NCBI RefSeq assembly: GCF_000730165.1
Contig: NZ_CP022110.1
Coordinates: 1,619,501 to 1,683,500, forward strand
Source: Nitrospirillum viridazoti CBAmc
GTDB taxonomy: Bacteria; Pseudomonadota; Alphaproteobacteria; Azospirillales; Azospirillaceae
Direction: 5' to 3'
Length of the DNA: 64,000 bases
Part shown: positions 7,291 through 15,376 of the stretch, piece by piece
How positions within the stretch are numbered: position 1 is the stretch's first letter
Layout of the letters: every line of letters begins with the position of its first letter
Position numbers and translations under genes: made by a program
The notes under the pieces: generated by a model
Told to the model about the DNA's origin: nothing
Database searches by the model: none
Seen by the model: the letters and a program-made list of their open reading frames with translations, nothing else

Positions 7291-7708
7291 TCAGGACGTG
7301 GTCCTGGTTGATCTTGCAGGGGTGGAGCAGGCTGCCCAGGTAGCGCTGATCCAGCGTCGTGCCGGTGTTCATCTCCGGCAGGCGCAGGTATTTGTCCTCC
7401 TTATCCGCGCCCAGATACGTTTCCATGTGATTGAAACGCCAGGCCTCCGCCTCCTCCCGCAGGAACTGTTCCTGTTCCAATGGATCGGGCAGGACGAAAT
7501 GCGGCGCCTGGATGATGAATTCGGGGGTGGACGGTTCCGGTGGCCTAGGTGCCGGCGTCGGTTGCGGGCCGGCCTTGGGCACCGCGGGCGTCAGGGTGAT
7601 TTGCGGCGGCATTGAGGGCTGGGATTGCGCCAGGACGGGGTCCGCCATGAACGGCAGCAGGACAACCGCGAAATACCGCCACTGCGCACGCCGCATGCCC
7701 CGCCCCAT
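7280..7708 (-). CDS. hypothetical exported proline-rich protein
   Basis: A 142-residue protein with an N-terminal signal peptide (basic MGRGMRRAQWR, then a hydrophobic core ending PVLAQS). A Pro-rich linker of about 30 residues follows. The C-terminal region contains EAEAWRFNHMETYLGADKED and two cysteines near the end (LHPCKINQDHVLTCR) that could form a disulphide in the periplasm. No known domain is recognised. The start is uncertain between ATGs at 7708 and 7696. It is convergent with the nitronate monooxygenase and downstream of nothing obvious, so context gives no function. Confidence 0.6.
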   Translation of the reverse strand: MGRGMRRAQWRYFAVVLLPFMADPVLAQSQPSMPPQITLTPAVPKAGPQPTPAPRPPEPSTPEFIIQAPHFVLPDPLEQEQFLREEAEAWRFNHMETYLGADKEDKYLRLPEMNTGTTLDQRYLGSLLHPCKINQDHVLTCR

Positions 7709-7904
7709 CCGCCGCCCATTCTTATGGTCAGTGGACCATGGCGGCCGGTCCCGCACAACCTATGGCGCGCCGGCCGCAAAGAAAACGCGCGCCGAACGGG
7801 TGCCGGCGCGCGTCAGGGAGGTGGAACACAAATGAAGGGTCTCATGAGGCTGGGGGAAAGAACCGGGGCGCCGCCTCACCCGCCGCCCGGCTTTTAAAAA
7901 GCGC

Positions 7905-10838
7905 TCAGTATTTGAAGGAGAAGCCGGCCTCATAGATGCGGCCGGTGCAGTTGTAGTAGTTCAGGCGGTTGACCGAGCCGACGTACTGGTCATTGCACTC
8001 GTTCGTCAGGTTGATGGCATTGAACATGAAAGTCAGGCGCTCATTGACGGCGTAGGAGGACGCGAAGTCCACGTTCATGGTGGAATTGGTGCCTTCCACG
8101 TCGTTGCCATTGCGGCCCGGCACCTGGGTCAGGTAGCCGCTGCGGTAGGCGGCGGAGATGCGGGCGCTGAACACCTTATCGTCGTAATAGAGCGTGCCGT
8201 TGTAGGCGTTCTTCGACAGGCCCACCAGGTCGGCCAGGGTGGTGGTGGTCGATGTCGCCGCCAGCAGGTAATTGATGCGGCTTTGCACGTAGGTGTAGTT
8301 CAGCAGGATGCCGAAATTGCTCCAGAAGTCCGGCAGGAAGCTGAACGGCTGCTGGAAGTTCACCTCCAGGCCCTTCAGGTCGCCGCCTTTGGTGTTCACC
8401 GGCGTGCTGAAGGTGAACACCTCGCTGCCGGTCAGGCCCGTGCCGTTCAGCAGGCTGAGCGGCAGGCCGGAGCTGTTGTAGACCTTGTTTTCGCTCAAGG
8501 TCTGCACGTAGCTGTTGATGTCCTTGTAGAACAGGCCCAGCGAGATCAGGGCGCCCGGCTGGTAGTAATATTCGAAGGACAGGTCGGCGGTATTGGCGCG
8601 GATGGGCTTCAGGTACGGGTTGCCCGAGGTCACCGTACGGTTGGTGCCGGCCACGTTGACGCTGCCGCCGGGGTTCAGGCCGCTGAGGTCGTTGCGCACC
8701 ATCACCTTGGCCAAGCCCAGGCGCACCAGGAAGTCATCCGTGACGTCGCCCACCAGGTTCATCGACGGCAACACATCATGATAGTCCGTGCCCACGGTCA
8801 CCCAGGTGGGCGTGCTGCCCACCGCCTGGTAGCCGGACGAGTTCTGGTCAGTGGTGACGAAGCGCACGCCGATGTCGCCGCGGATGGGCAGGCCCAGCCG
8901 GTCGGTCTTGAAATTGGCCTGGGCGTAGCCGCCGTAGTCCTTCTCCTCCACCGCGTAATTGCTGCCCAGCGAGCCGGTGCCCGTCTGGCTGACGGAGAAG
9001 GTGCCGGTCTTGCTGTAGATGTTCAGCGCGTTGGCGAAGGCGTCGATGTCGGCCACCAGCCAGTTGGTGGGCGTGCCCGCCGGGGCGAAGCCGCCAACAC
9101 CGCCGCCGATCTTGGTCAGGCTGGCCAGGCTGACACCGGCCGGCAGATTGGGAACGGCGATTTCCGAGGCGCGGGTCTTGTTGTAGGTGGAGAAGGTGAA
9201 GTCCTTGAACTGGAAACCGGCCTTCAGCGTCAGCTCGTTGCTGATGTCGTATTCGAAATCCAGGTCGCCGTTGCCGTAGGTATTCTGGGTGCCGTTGGGC
9301 CGCAGGCGGATGTTGGACAGGCCGTTCACCAGCTTCCAGTTCGCCGGGTCGGTGACATCGAAGCCGTAGGACAGGACCGGCAGGCGGCTGTTGGCGCGGT
9401 AGTCGTAGGAATAGCCGTTGCTGCCGGTGCGATCCAGGGTGATGGTCGTCTGCACCGGGTTGTTGAAGGCGGAGACGGAGTAGCCGCCCAGCGCGTTCAT
9501 GCGGAAGCTGGGGGAGAAGCTGTGCTTGATGTTCAGCGTTTCCTGGCCGAACTGCGTGCTGAGCACGTCGTAGCGCGCCTCCGACCGGATGCCGACATTG
9601 TTGAAGGTGCCGGCGATCAGGTTGCCGTTGGCGTCCAGGGTGCCCGAGGCGATCTGCATGACCGGCTTGCCGGTGACGATGCTGCCCACCGTGGTGCGCG
9701 CCTGGCTGAAGCTGATGGCCTCCAGGTCGTTTTCCGAGCGGGTGCCCCACAGGTCGGAGAACACGCCGTCCAAGCTGATCTCGGTGTCTTCGTCCGGCTT
9801 CCACTGCAGCGAGGTCACCAGGCCGGCCCGGCTCTGGTTGTAGTCATAGACGCTGTAGCGCGGGATGCGCGGCATGAAGACGTTGGGGCCGTTGACGGCG
9901 GACAGCGAAGACGGCGCCGTGATACCGCCGTTATAGCTGCCCGAGGCGTTTGAGGCGTTGGACGCCCAACGCGTGGTCTCGGAGCTGAGCTGCTGCGTGT
10001 CGCGCTTGGAATAGGACAGGCCCACCAGGAAGCCCAGCTTGCCGTCGGCGAAGGTATCGCTGACCAGCACGGCGCCGTTGGGCTCCTTGCTCTTGTTCTG
10101 GTCGTTGTAAGTGGCCTTGCCATTGATGGCCAGCTTGAAGCCACCGAAGTCCAGCGGGTGGGGCGTCGACAAATCCACGCCGGCGCCCAGCGAGCCCTCC
10201 TCCTGATCCGCGGACTGCGTCTTGTGGACGGTCAGGTTGCTGAACAGGTCGGAACCGAAGACGTTGAAGTCGAAGGCGCGGGAGCGGTTGTTGCCGCCCT
10301 GGGCGTCGGAACTGCCGGTGGTGGCGATGGCGTCCATGCCGTTGATGCGCACGCGGGTGAAGGCCGGGCCCAGGCCGCGCACGGAAATCTGCCGCCCCTC
10401 GCCCGCGTCGCGGGTGATGGCGATGCCGGGGATGCGTTGCAGGGATTCGGCCAGGTTCTTGTCGGGGAACTTGGCGATGTCTTCCGCCACGATGCTGTCG
10501 ACCACGCCCGAGCTTTCACGCTTGGCCTGCAGGGCCACGTTCAGGCTGCGGCGGAAGCCGGAAACGATGATTTCCTCCAGCCCATCGCCGCCGCCCGGAG
10601 CCGCCGCTTCACCTTGGGGCGCCGACTGCGGCGCCTGGATCGCCTGGTCGGCCGGCGCGCGCGCCTGGTCCATGCCCTGGTCCACGCCCTGGCCCACTGG
10701 CGCCGCGGGTTGCCCCGCCGCCTGGTCGGCGGCATGGGCCACACCGGTTCCCCCCGCTGCCAAGGCCAGCAACAACGCCACCTGGGACACGCGGGTGGAC
10801 AATGTGTGGCGCCGCGTCCGGCTCACGCTCTTGAGCAT
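7905..10838 (-). CDS. TonB-dependent receptor (Xanthomonas/Caulobacter type), likely for uronate oligosaccharides
   Basis: A 977-residue outer-membrane receptor. A signal peptide ends near residue 37 (GVAHAAD) and is followed by a Gln/Ala/Pro-rich linker to about residue 85. A TonB box, EEIIVSGFRR, lies at about 88-97. The plug domain contains DIAKFPDKNLAESLQRIPGI and RQISVRGLGPAFTRVRING, the classic wording of the large TonB receptors for plant-polysaccharide products. The remaining part is the 22-strand barrel, ending in the C-terminal aromatic pattern EAGFSFKY. The ATG at 10838 follows a strong GGAGG. Two copies of the TGACACCGGT site lie upstream, tying it to the pectin/uronate genes. The exact ligand is inferred from that link. 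Confidence 0.93.
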   Translation of the reverse strand: MLKSVSRTRRHTLSTRVSQVALLLALAAGGTGVAHAADQAAGQPAAPVGQGVDQGMDQARAPADQAIQAPQSAPQGEAAAPGGGDGLEEIIVSGFRRSLNVALQAKRESSGVVDSIVAEDIAKFPDKNLAESLQRIPGIAITRDAGEGRQISVRGLGPAFTRVRINGMDAIATTGSSDAQGGNNRSRAFDFNVFGSDLFSNLTVHKTQSADQEEGSLGAGVDLSTPHPLDFGGFKLAINGKATYNDQNKSKEPNGAVLVSDTFADGKLGFLVGLSYSKRDTQQLSSETTRWASNASNASGSYNGGITAPSSLSAVNGPNVFMPRIPRYSVYDYNQSRAGLVTSLQWKPDEDTEISLDGVFSDLWGTRSENDLEAISFSQARTTVGSIVTGKPVMQIASGTLDANGNLIAGTFNNVGIRSEARYDVLSTQFGQETLNIKHSFSPSFRMNALGGYSVSAFNNPVQTTITLDRTGSNGYSYDYRANSRLPVLSYGFDVTDPANWKLVNGLSNIRLRPNGTQNTYGNGDLDFEYDISNELTLKAGFQFKDFTFSTYNKTRASEIAVPNLPAGVSLASLTKIGGGVGGFAPAGTPTNWLVADIDAFANALNIYSKTGTFSVSQTGTGSLGSNYAVEEKDYGGYAQANFKTDRLGLPIRGDIGVRFVTTDQNSSGYQAVGSTPTWVTVGTDYHDVLPSMNLVGDVTDDFLVRLGLAKVMVRNDLSGLNPGGSVNVAGTNRTVTSGNPYLKPIRANTADLSFEYYYQPGALISLGLFYKDINSYVQTLSENKVYNSSGLPLSLLNGTGLTGSEVFTFSTPVNTKGGDLKGLEVNFQQPFSFLPDFWSNFGILLNYTYVQSRINYLLAATSTTTTLADLVGLSKNAYNGTLYYDDKVFSARISAAYRSGYLTQVPGRNGNDVEGTNSTMNVDFASSYAVNERLTFMFNAINLTNECNDQYVGSVNRLNYYNCTGRIYEAGFSFKY

Positions 10839-11006
10839 TTGACGTAATCCTCCGTTCAACCTTGTTGTTTTGCTTTGCCGGCCCGTGTGCCCGGGGAAGC
10901 ACCGGCCGGTTGTTCCCCCGGCCCGGAGTGTTCCCAGAAAAACCAGACGTTGTCGCCTGGTCATGCCACCCGTCCGACCTCCCCGTCCGTCCAGCCCGTT
11001 ATTGGG

Positions 11007-11016
11007 ACCGGTGTCA
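11007..11016. promoter_or_regulatory. candidate operator, TonB receptor site 1
   Basis: ACCGGTGTCA, the reverse complement of the shared decamer, lies 168 bases upstream of the TonB receptor start. The flanks read GGG on the left and a T-run on the right. Confidence 0.6.
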
Positions 11017-11258
11017 TTTTTAATCCGCAGACAATGACCGGCTCCGGGCCCGCCGTGAACGACCGCCGTCAGGCGACGTCAGTGCCGCGCCAACAGCCGG
11101 CGGAACCCCTGATATCCAGATCGTGTGTTTCGAAAAATCGATCGGGCGCGGCAGCCGCCGACGGCACCCCAGCCCATGCCCCTGCGTGATGGCATTCCCA
11201 CACCCTCCCATTATGTCGGCGTCTTTAAGCCTTTTGGCCATCGCCGTTGTTCCTAAAA

Positions 11259-11268
11259 TGACACCGGT
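11259..11268. promoter_or_regulatory. candidate operator, TonB receptor site 2
   Basis: TGACACCGGT, preceded by AAA and followed by TACC. It lies 420 bases upstream of the TonB receptor start and just past the 3' end of the carboxylesterase gene. Confidence 0.6.
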
Positions 11269-11369
11269 TACCGACCGATGCAAGCACCAAGAGTTGTTCG
11301 CAGCGCCATCTTGCTCCCGCAGAGCCATTCTTGGCGAAACCGTTAGGGAATGCGCCGTTTAATCGGCGC

Positions 11370-13061
11370 TCAGGTCCCCTGCTGAGTGAAAGGCACCCGG
11401 GCAAAAAGGCGCCGCTCGGCACCACGCGGGTCCTGTTCCAGGCGCCAGTCCAGATCGAACACCAGGGTTTCCCGCCCCGACAAGGTATACGGCGCCCAGC
11501 GCGGCGCGCCGCCGGCATTGGGGTCGCCCGTGCGGGCGAAGGCGATGAAGGCGTTGCTCATCCGCTCCGCCATGAGTCGCGCCTCGGCGCTGTCGGTGGA
11601 CAGCGAGTCGGGCACGCCGGTGTTGTCGAACACCAGGGGAATGTCCAGCGTGTGCGGCGCCCGCCACTTGCCGCCATCCTTGGGCGAGCCCCAGTTCAGT
11701 TGATAGGCGTAGGTCGGCGCCGCCCCCTTTCCCCCCGCCCCTTGCCCCCCCGCCCCTTGGCCTAATGCCTGCGCCTGGGCGGCGCGCACCTCCGCCTCCA
11801 TCACCGCCGCGCGCCAGGAGCGGCCGGCCGTGGTGGCGGAAAAGAAGACGTCGCTTGGGCTGTAGTTCGGATACAGGCGGCGATATTCCGCCAGCACCAG
11901 GTCGGGGTTGATGTCCACCCGCATGTGCTTGGCCAATAGGGCCGGCACCTGGTCCCAGGTGAGGGTGAAGGTGGACGGATCGCTCCCGCCGATCAGCAGC
12001 CGCGTCTCGTCATGGGTGTTGCCGATGATCATGGGGATACCGGCCGACTGCGCCGGGGCGTCCGGATAGAAGGGATGGCGGGCCAGCACCTGGTCATCCA
12101 GCACGGGCCCCCAGTAGAGCCCGCCCATGCCCTGCCCGGCAACGCCGTGGATGGGATCGGCAGCGTTCAGGGCCGACAACAACTTTTCCACCGGCAGGGT
12201 GGCCGCCTCGGCCGCGCGTTCCGGCGTCAGGCCCAGGGCTTCCAGATAAGTCTTCGCGCGAGCGGTCGCGTTCAACGGCCCGGAGGCGGTGACCTGCTGG
12301 CCGCTCATGGTGGCGGCGCGGTGGAACAGGCCCTGGGCCGCCGGCGTGCCCATCAGGGTGGCGATCTTGGCCCCGCCGCCGGACTGGCCGAACAGCATGA
12401 CGCGGCCGGGATCGCCGCCGAACGCGGCGATGTTGTCGCGCACCCATTGCAGGGCCAGCACCAGATCCAAGATGCCGGCGTTGCCGGACTGGGCGTAGGC
12501 TGGCCCAGCCAGGCGGCCCAGATACAAATGGCCGAAGGCGTTCAGGCGGTGGTTCAAGGTCACCACCACCACGTCGCCCCGGTGGGCCAGGCGCGTGCCG
12601 TCATACAGCGCGTCGCTGCCGGAGCCGTGGGAATAGGCGCCGCCATGGATATAGACCATGACCGGCCGGTTGCCGCCGGCCTTGGCCTCCGGCGTCCAGA
12701 CGTTCAGAAACAGACAATCCTCAGATTGCGGTTCATCGAACCGGGTCTGGGGACACGCGGCGCCATAGGCCAGGGCGCCCTTGACCTCGCGCCAGGGGGC
12801 CGGCGGCTGCGGTGCCTGGAAACGGCGGGGGCCGGTGTCGGCGCCATAGCGGATGCCCTTGAATACCTGGACGCCATCGTGGCGGGTGCCGCGCACCCGG
12901 CCGTAGGCGGTGGTCACCACCGGATCGGAAGCGGCCCAGGCCCGCGCCGGCAGGGTCAGCGCCGCGGCGGCGGCCATGCCCAACCCCAACGCCTCTCGGC
13001 GATCGAATGATGACAAGGAAACGCGACTTTCCGCTTGGCGGAACGGTCGACCCGGGTTCAT
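11370..13061 (-). CDS. exported type-B carboxylesterase
   Basis: A 563-residue carboxylesterase/lipase family enzyme. The N-terminus carries a Tat-like signal (DRREALGLG followed by a hydrophobic Ala/Leu stretch to ARAWAA), so it is probably exported folded. The mature part begins with the family pattern VTTAYGRVRGTRHDGVQVFK. Other hallmarks are SEDCLFLNVWTP, the oxyanion region YIHGGAYSHGS and the nucleophile elbow FGQSGGGAK with the catalytic Ser. It hydrolyses carboxylic esters. In this locus a methyl, acetyl or feruloyl ester of pectin or glucuronoxylan is a plausible substrate, but this is inference. The ATG at 13061 follows GGGAGGAAG. It is divergent from a second esterase, with a shared operator between. 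Confidence 0.88.
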   Translation of the reverse strand: MNPGRPFRQAESRVSLSSFDRREALGLGMAAAAALTLPARAWAASDPVVTTAYGRVRGTRHDGVQVFKGIRYGADTGPRRFQAPQPPAPWREVKGALAYGAACPQTRFDEPQSEDCLFLNVWTPEAKAGGNRPVMVYIHGGAYSHGSGSDALYDGTRLAHRGDVVVVTLNHRLNAFGHLYLGRLAGPAYAQSGNAGILDLVLALQWVRDNIAAFGGDPGRVMLFGQSGGGAKIATLMGTPAAQGLFHRAATMSGQQVTASGPLNATARAKTYLEALGLTPERAAEAATLPVEKLLSALNAADPIHGVAGQGMGGLYWGPVLDDQVLARHPFYPDAPAQSAGIPMIIGNTHDETRLLIGGSDPSTFTLTWDQVPALLAKHMRVDINPDLVLAEYRRLYPNYSPSDVFFSATTAGRSWRAAVMEAEVRAAQAQALGQGAGGQGAGGKGAAPTYAYQLNWGSPKDGGKWRAPHTLDIPLVFDNTGVPDSLSTDSAEARLMAERMSNAFIAFARTGDPNAGGAPRWAPYTLSGRETLVFDLDWRLEQDPRGAERRLFARVPFTQQGT

Positions 13062-13111
13062 GCTTCCTCCCACTTCCTTTTATGGCCGAAGAACAAGAAC
13101 AGGGAGGACCT

Positions 13112-14131
13112 ATGGATCGCACCCGTCCCAATCTCGGGCCGATATATGACACCGGTTTCCATGTGTTTGTGAAGAGGGCTTTTGCGGCCGGCGTCGTTTG
13201 GGCCGTCCTGGTGACCGTGCTTCCGGGTGTCGCCCTGGCCGATGATCCGCTCACCCCCTTCCCCATCTGGCCCGGCGGCGTGGGCCCGGGATCGGAAGGG
13301 GTGACGGTGCAGGAGACGGTGGTGGAGCGTAGCGCCGATCCCGCCGCGCGGCACGACCGCTACACCGTGGGCATCACCCGGCCGCACCTGTCGCTGTACC
13401 GCCCGGCCCACCCCAACGGCACCGCCCTGCTGGTCATGCCGGGCGGCGGCTACCTCCGGGTGGTGGTGGACAAGGAAGGCGATGAGATCGGCCGGCGGCT
13501 GAGCGCCGCCGGGGTCACCGTCTTCGTCCTGACGTATCGCCTGCCGGGCGACGGCCACGTCCATGCCGCCGACGTGCCCCTGCAGGACGCGCAGCGCGCC
13601 ATGCGCCTGATCCGCGCCCGCGCCGCCGAATGGGGCGTGGACCCGCACAAGGTGGGCGCCATGGGCCTGTCGGCCGGCGGCCACGTCGCGGGCAGCCTGG
13701 GCACACGCTATGACGCCCCGGTCTATACACCACAGGACGCGGCCGACCGGCTGAGCGCCCGGCCCGACTTCCTGGCCCTGGTCTACCCCGTGGTCAGCAT
13801 GGATCCGGCCATCGCCCACCTGGGATCGCGCGCCCAGCTGCTAGGCGACAATCCCACCCCGGCGCAGGACGCGGCCTACTCCACGGACCTGGCGGTGACG
13901 GCCCGGACTCCGCCCACCTTCCTGTTGCACGCCGACGACGATCCGGCCGTGCCGGTGGAGAACAGCCTGCGCTTCTATGCCGCCCTACATTCCGCCGAGG
14001 TCCCGGCCGAACTGCACATTTTTCAAAAGGGCGGCCACGGTTTCGGTATCCGGGGCGTCACGGGATTGCCGGCCGCGGCGTGGCCGGACCTTTACATCGC
14101 CTGGGTGCGTGGCCTAGGGATGATGCCGTGA
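13112..14131 (+). CDS. exported alpha/beta hydrolase, acetyl-esterase-like
   Basis: A 339-residue protein with a hydrophobic signal segment (AAGVVWAVLVTVLPGVALA) followed by a hydrolase fold. The oxyanion motif is MPGGGYLRV, the nucleophile elbow is GLSAGGHVAG, the acid is in HADDDPAVP and the His is in KGGHGFG. This matches the deacetylase-like esterases that accompany hemicellulose and pectin loci. The start is a puzzle. ATG 13112 has an excellent GGGAGG ribosome-binding site but gives an unusually long signal-peptide N-region and puts the candidate operator (13147-13156) inside the gene. GTG 13169 gives a normal signal peptide but has no good ribosome-binding site. I list the ATG. Confidence 0.8.
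   Translation: MDRTRPNLGPIYDTGFHVFVKRAFAAGVVWAVLVTVLPGVALADDPLTPFPIWPGGVGPGSEGVTVQETVVERSADPAARHDRYTVGITRPHLSLYRPAHPNGTALLVMPGGGYLRVVVDKEGDEIGRRLSAAGVTVFVLTYRLPGDGHVHAADVPLQDAQRAMRLIRARAAEWGVDPHKVGAMGLSAGGHVAGSLGTRYDAPVYTPQDAADRLSARPDFLALVYPVVSMDPAIAHLGSRAQLLGDNPTPAQDAAYSTDLAVTARTPPTFLLHADDDPAVPVENSLRFYAALHSAEVPAELHIFQKGGHGFGIRGVTGLPAAAWPDLYIAWVRGLGMMP
13147..13156. promoter_or_regulatory. candidate operator between the two divergent esterase genes
   Basis: TGACACCGGT followed by TTCC. It lies 85 bases upstream of the carboxylesterase start. It is either just upstream of, or just inside, the divergent hydrolase gene, depending on that gene's start. Confidence 0.6.
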
Positions 14132-14167
14132 TGGTCCTTCCGTACGGGAAAGGCCGCCTTTAATGTC

Positions 14168-14177
14168 ACCGGTGTCA
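14168..14177. promoter_or_regulatory. candidate operator upstream of the KDG kinase gene
   Basis: ACCGGTGTCA within TGTCACCGGTGTCA, the most symmetrical of the seven sites (one base from a perfect 14-base palindrome). It ends 156 bases upstream of the kinase start at 14334. Confidence 0.65.
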
Positions 14178-14333
14178 ATTGGTCATTGATCCGGTCCGGT
14201 CCCGCTGGCACAGTGCGTCGGGCAAGCCCGCGGCACAGACGGGGCCGGGAGGATGCGTGGGTTGGCCTTGATCACCCCGCGGCAGCGACCAGGATGGACG
14301 CCAAGAGAGATGAACGGAATGGGTGGGCCTGTG

Positions 14334-15350
14334 ATGCGCGGTCATGTCGTGGTGTTCGGGGAACTGCTCCTGCGCCTGGCCGCCCCCGGCCACGAACTGC
14401 TGCTGCAAAGCCCCAGCCTGACAGCCCTGTTCGGCGGGGCGGAGGCCAATGTCGGTGTCGGCTTGGCCCACCTGGGCCATACCGTGCGCGCCGTCAGCAC
14501 CCTGCCCGACAACGCCATCGGCCGCGCCTGCGCCGGTGAGCTGCGCCGCCATGGCGTCGGCACGGACGGCATCCGTTACGCCGACGGCCGCATGGGCCTG
14601 TACTTCCTGTCCGCCGGCGCCGTGACCCGCCCGTCCGACGTCATCTATGACCGCGCCCGTTCCGCCTTCGCTGAGACGGACCCGGCCGCCTATGACTGGC
14701 AGGCGCTGCTGGCCGGGGCCGACTGGCTGCACATTTGCGGCATCACCCCCGCCGTCAGCCCGCAGGCCGAGACGGCAGCCCGCGCCGCCTTGCAGGCGGC
14801 CCACGCCCTGGGCCTGAAGATCTCCTTCGACTGCAACTACCGGCAGAAGCTGTGGACAGCGCGCGGCGGCAACGCCCCAGCCATCCTGCGCGGCTTCATC
14901 GAGCAGTGCGACCTGCTGTTCGCCAATGAGCGTGACGCCGCGCTGCTGCTGGACCTGGATGTGGACAAGCTGGAGGAGGCGGCGCGCTTCCCCGCCGCGG
15001 CCCGGGCCCTGTTCGACGCCTGCCCCCGCCTGCAGACCATCGCCACCACGGTGCGCAGCCACCACGGCGTGGACCAACAGGACTTCTACGGCAAGCTCGC
15101 CACCCGGCACAGCCTGCACCAGAGCCGCACCCACGCGCTGGCCGGCATCGTCGACCGCATCGGCAGCGGCGACGCCTATGCCGCAGGCCTGCTGCACGGC
15201 CTGATCCGGGGGTGGGAGCCCGACCGGGCCCTGTCCTTCGCCGTGGCCGCCGCCGCGCTGAAACATTCCATTCCCGGCGACGCCCTGCCCCTGCCCGAGG
15301 CCGACATCCTGGCGGCCCAGGACGCCGGCGGGCTGGACGTCCGTCGCTGA
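14334..15350 (+). CDS. kdgK: 2-keto-3-deoxygluconate kinase (PfkB family)
   Basis: A 338-residue PfkB-family sugar kinase. Conserved parts are FGELLLRLAAPG at the start, FGGAEANVGVGLAHLGH (substrate lid and glycine motif), VIYDRARSAFAE, FDCNYRQKLW and the catalytic anion-hole motif DRIGSGDAYAAGLLHG with the general-base Asp. The combination of EANV, YDR.RSAFA and DCNYR is the pattern of KDG kinases, which make 2-keto-3-deoxy-6-phosphogluconate with ATP. The start is uncertain among ATGs at 14310, 14319 and 14334; the last fits the family N-terminus. It is 26 bases upstream of the fructuronate/tagaturonate reductase gene, so the two form an operon behind the operator at 14168. Confidence 0.85.
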   Translation: MRGHVVVFGELLLRLAAPGHELLLQSPSLTALFGGAEANVGVGLAHLGHTVRAVSTLPDNAIGRACAGELRRHGVGTDGIRYADGRMGLYFLSAGAVTRPSDVIYDRARSAFAETDPAAYDWQALLAGADWLHICGITPAVSPQAETAARAALQAAHALGLKISFDCNYRQKLWTARGGNAPAILRGFIEQCDLLFANERDAALLLDLDVDKLEEAARFPAAARALFDACPRLQTIATTVRSHHGVDQQDFYGKLATRHSLHQSRTHALAGIVDRIGSGDAYAAGLLHGLIRGWEPDRALSFAVAAAALKHSIPGDALPLPEADILAAQDAGGLDVRR

Positions 15351-15376
15351 TACCCGCCTTCCGGAGCCTGAACCTG

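Larger units (their letters stand above)
10839..11369. other. 531-base intergenic region upstream of the TonB receptor
   Basis: No gene is supported here. It holds the promoter of the TonB receptor and two candidate LacI-type operators about 250 bases apart (11007-11016 and 11259-11268). Such spacing would allow looping. The base composition is less GC-rich than in the coding neighbours. Confidence 0.6.

Noticed and set aside
8283-9953. 556-codon open frame on the plus strand
   Set aside because: It lies opposite the TonB receptor gene, which has unmistakable receptor motifs. The frame's product has no recognisable feature.
15212-15376. In-frame upstream extension of the mannitol-dehydrogenase-type gene
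   Set aside because: It would overlap the KDG kinase gene, and the protein family starts near the ATG at 15377.
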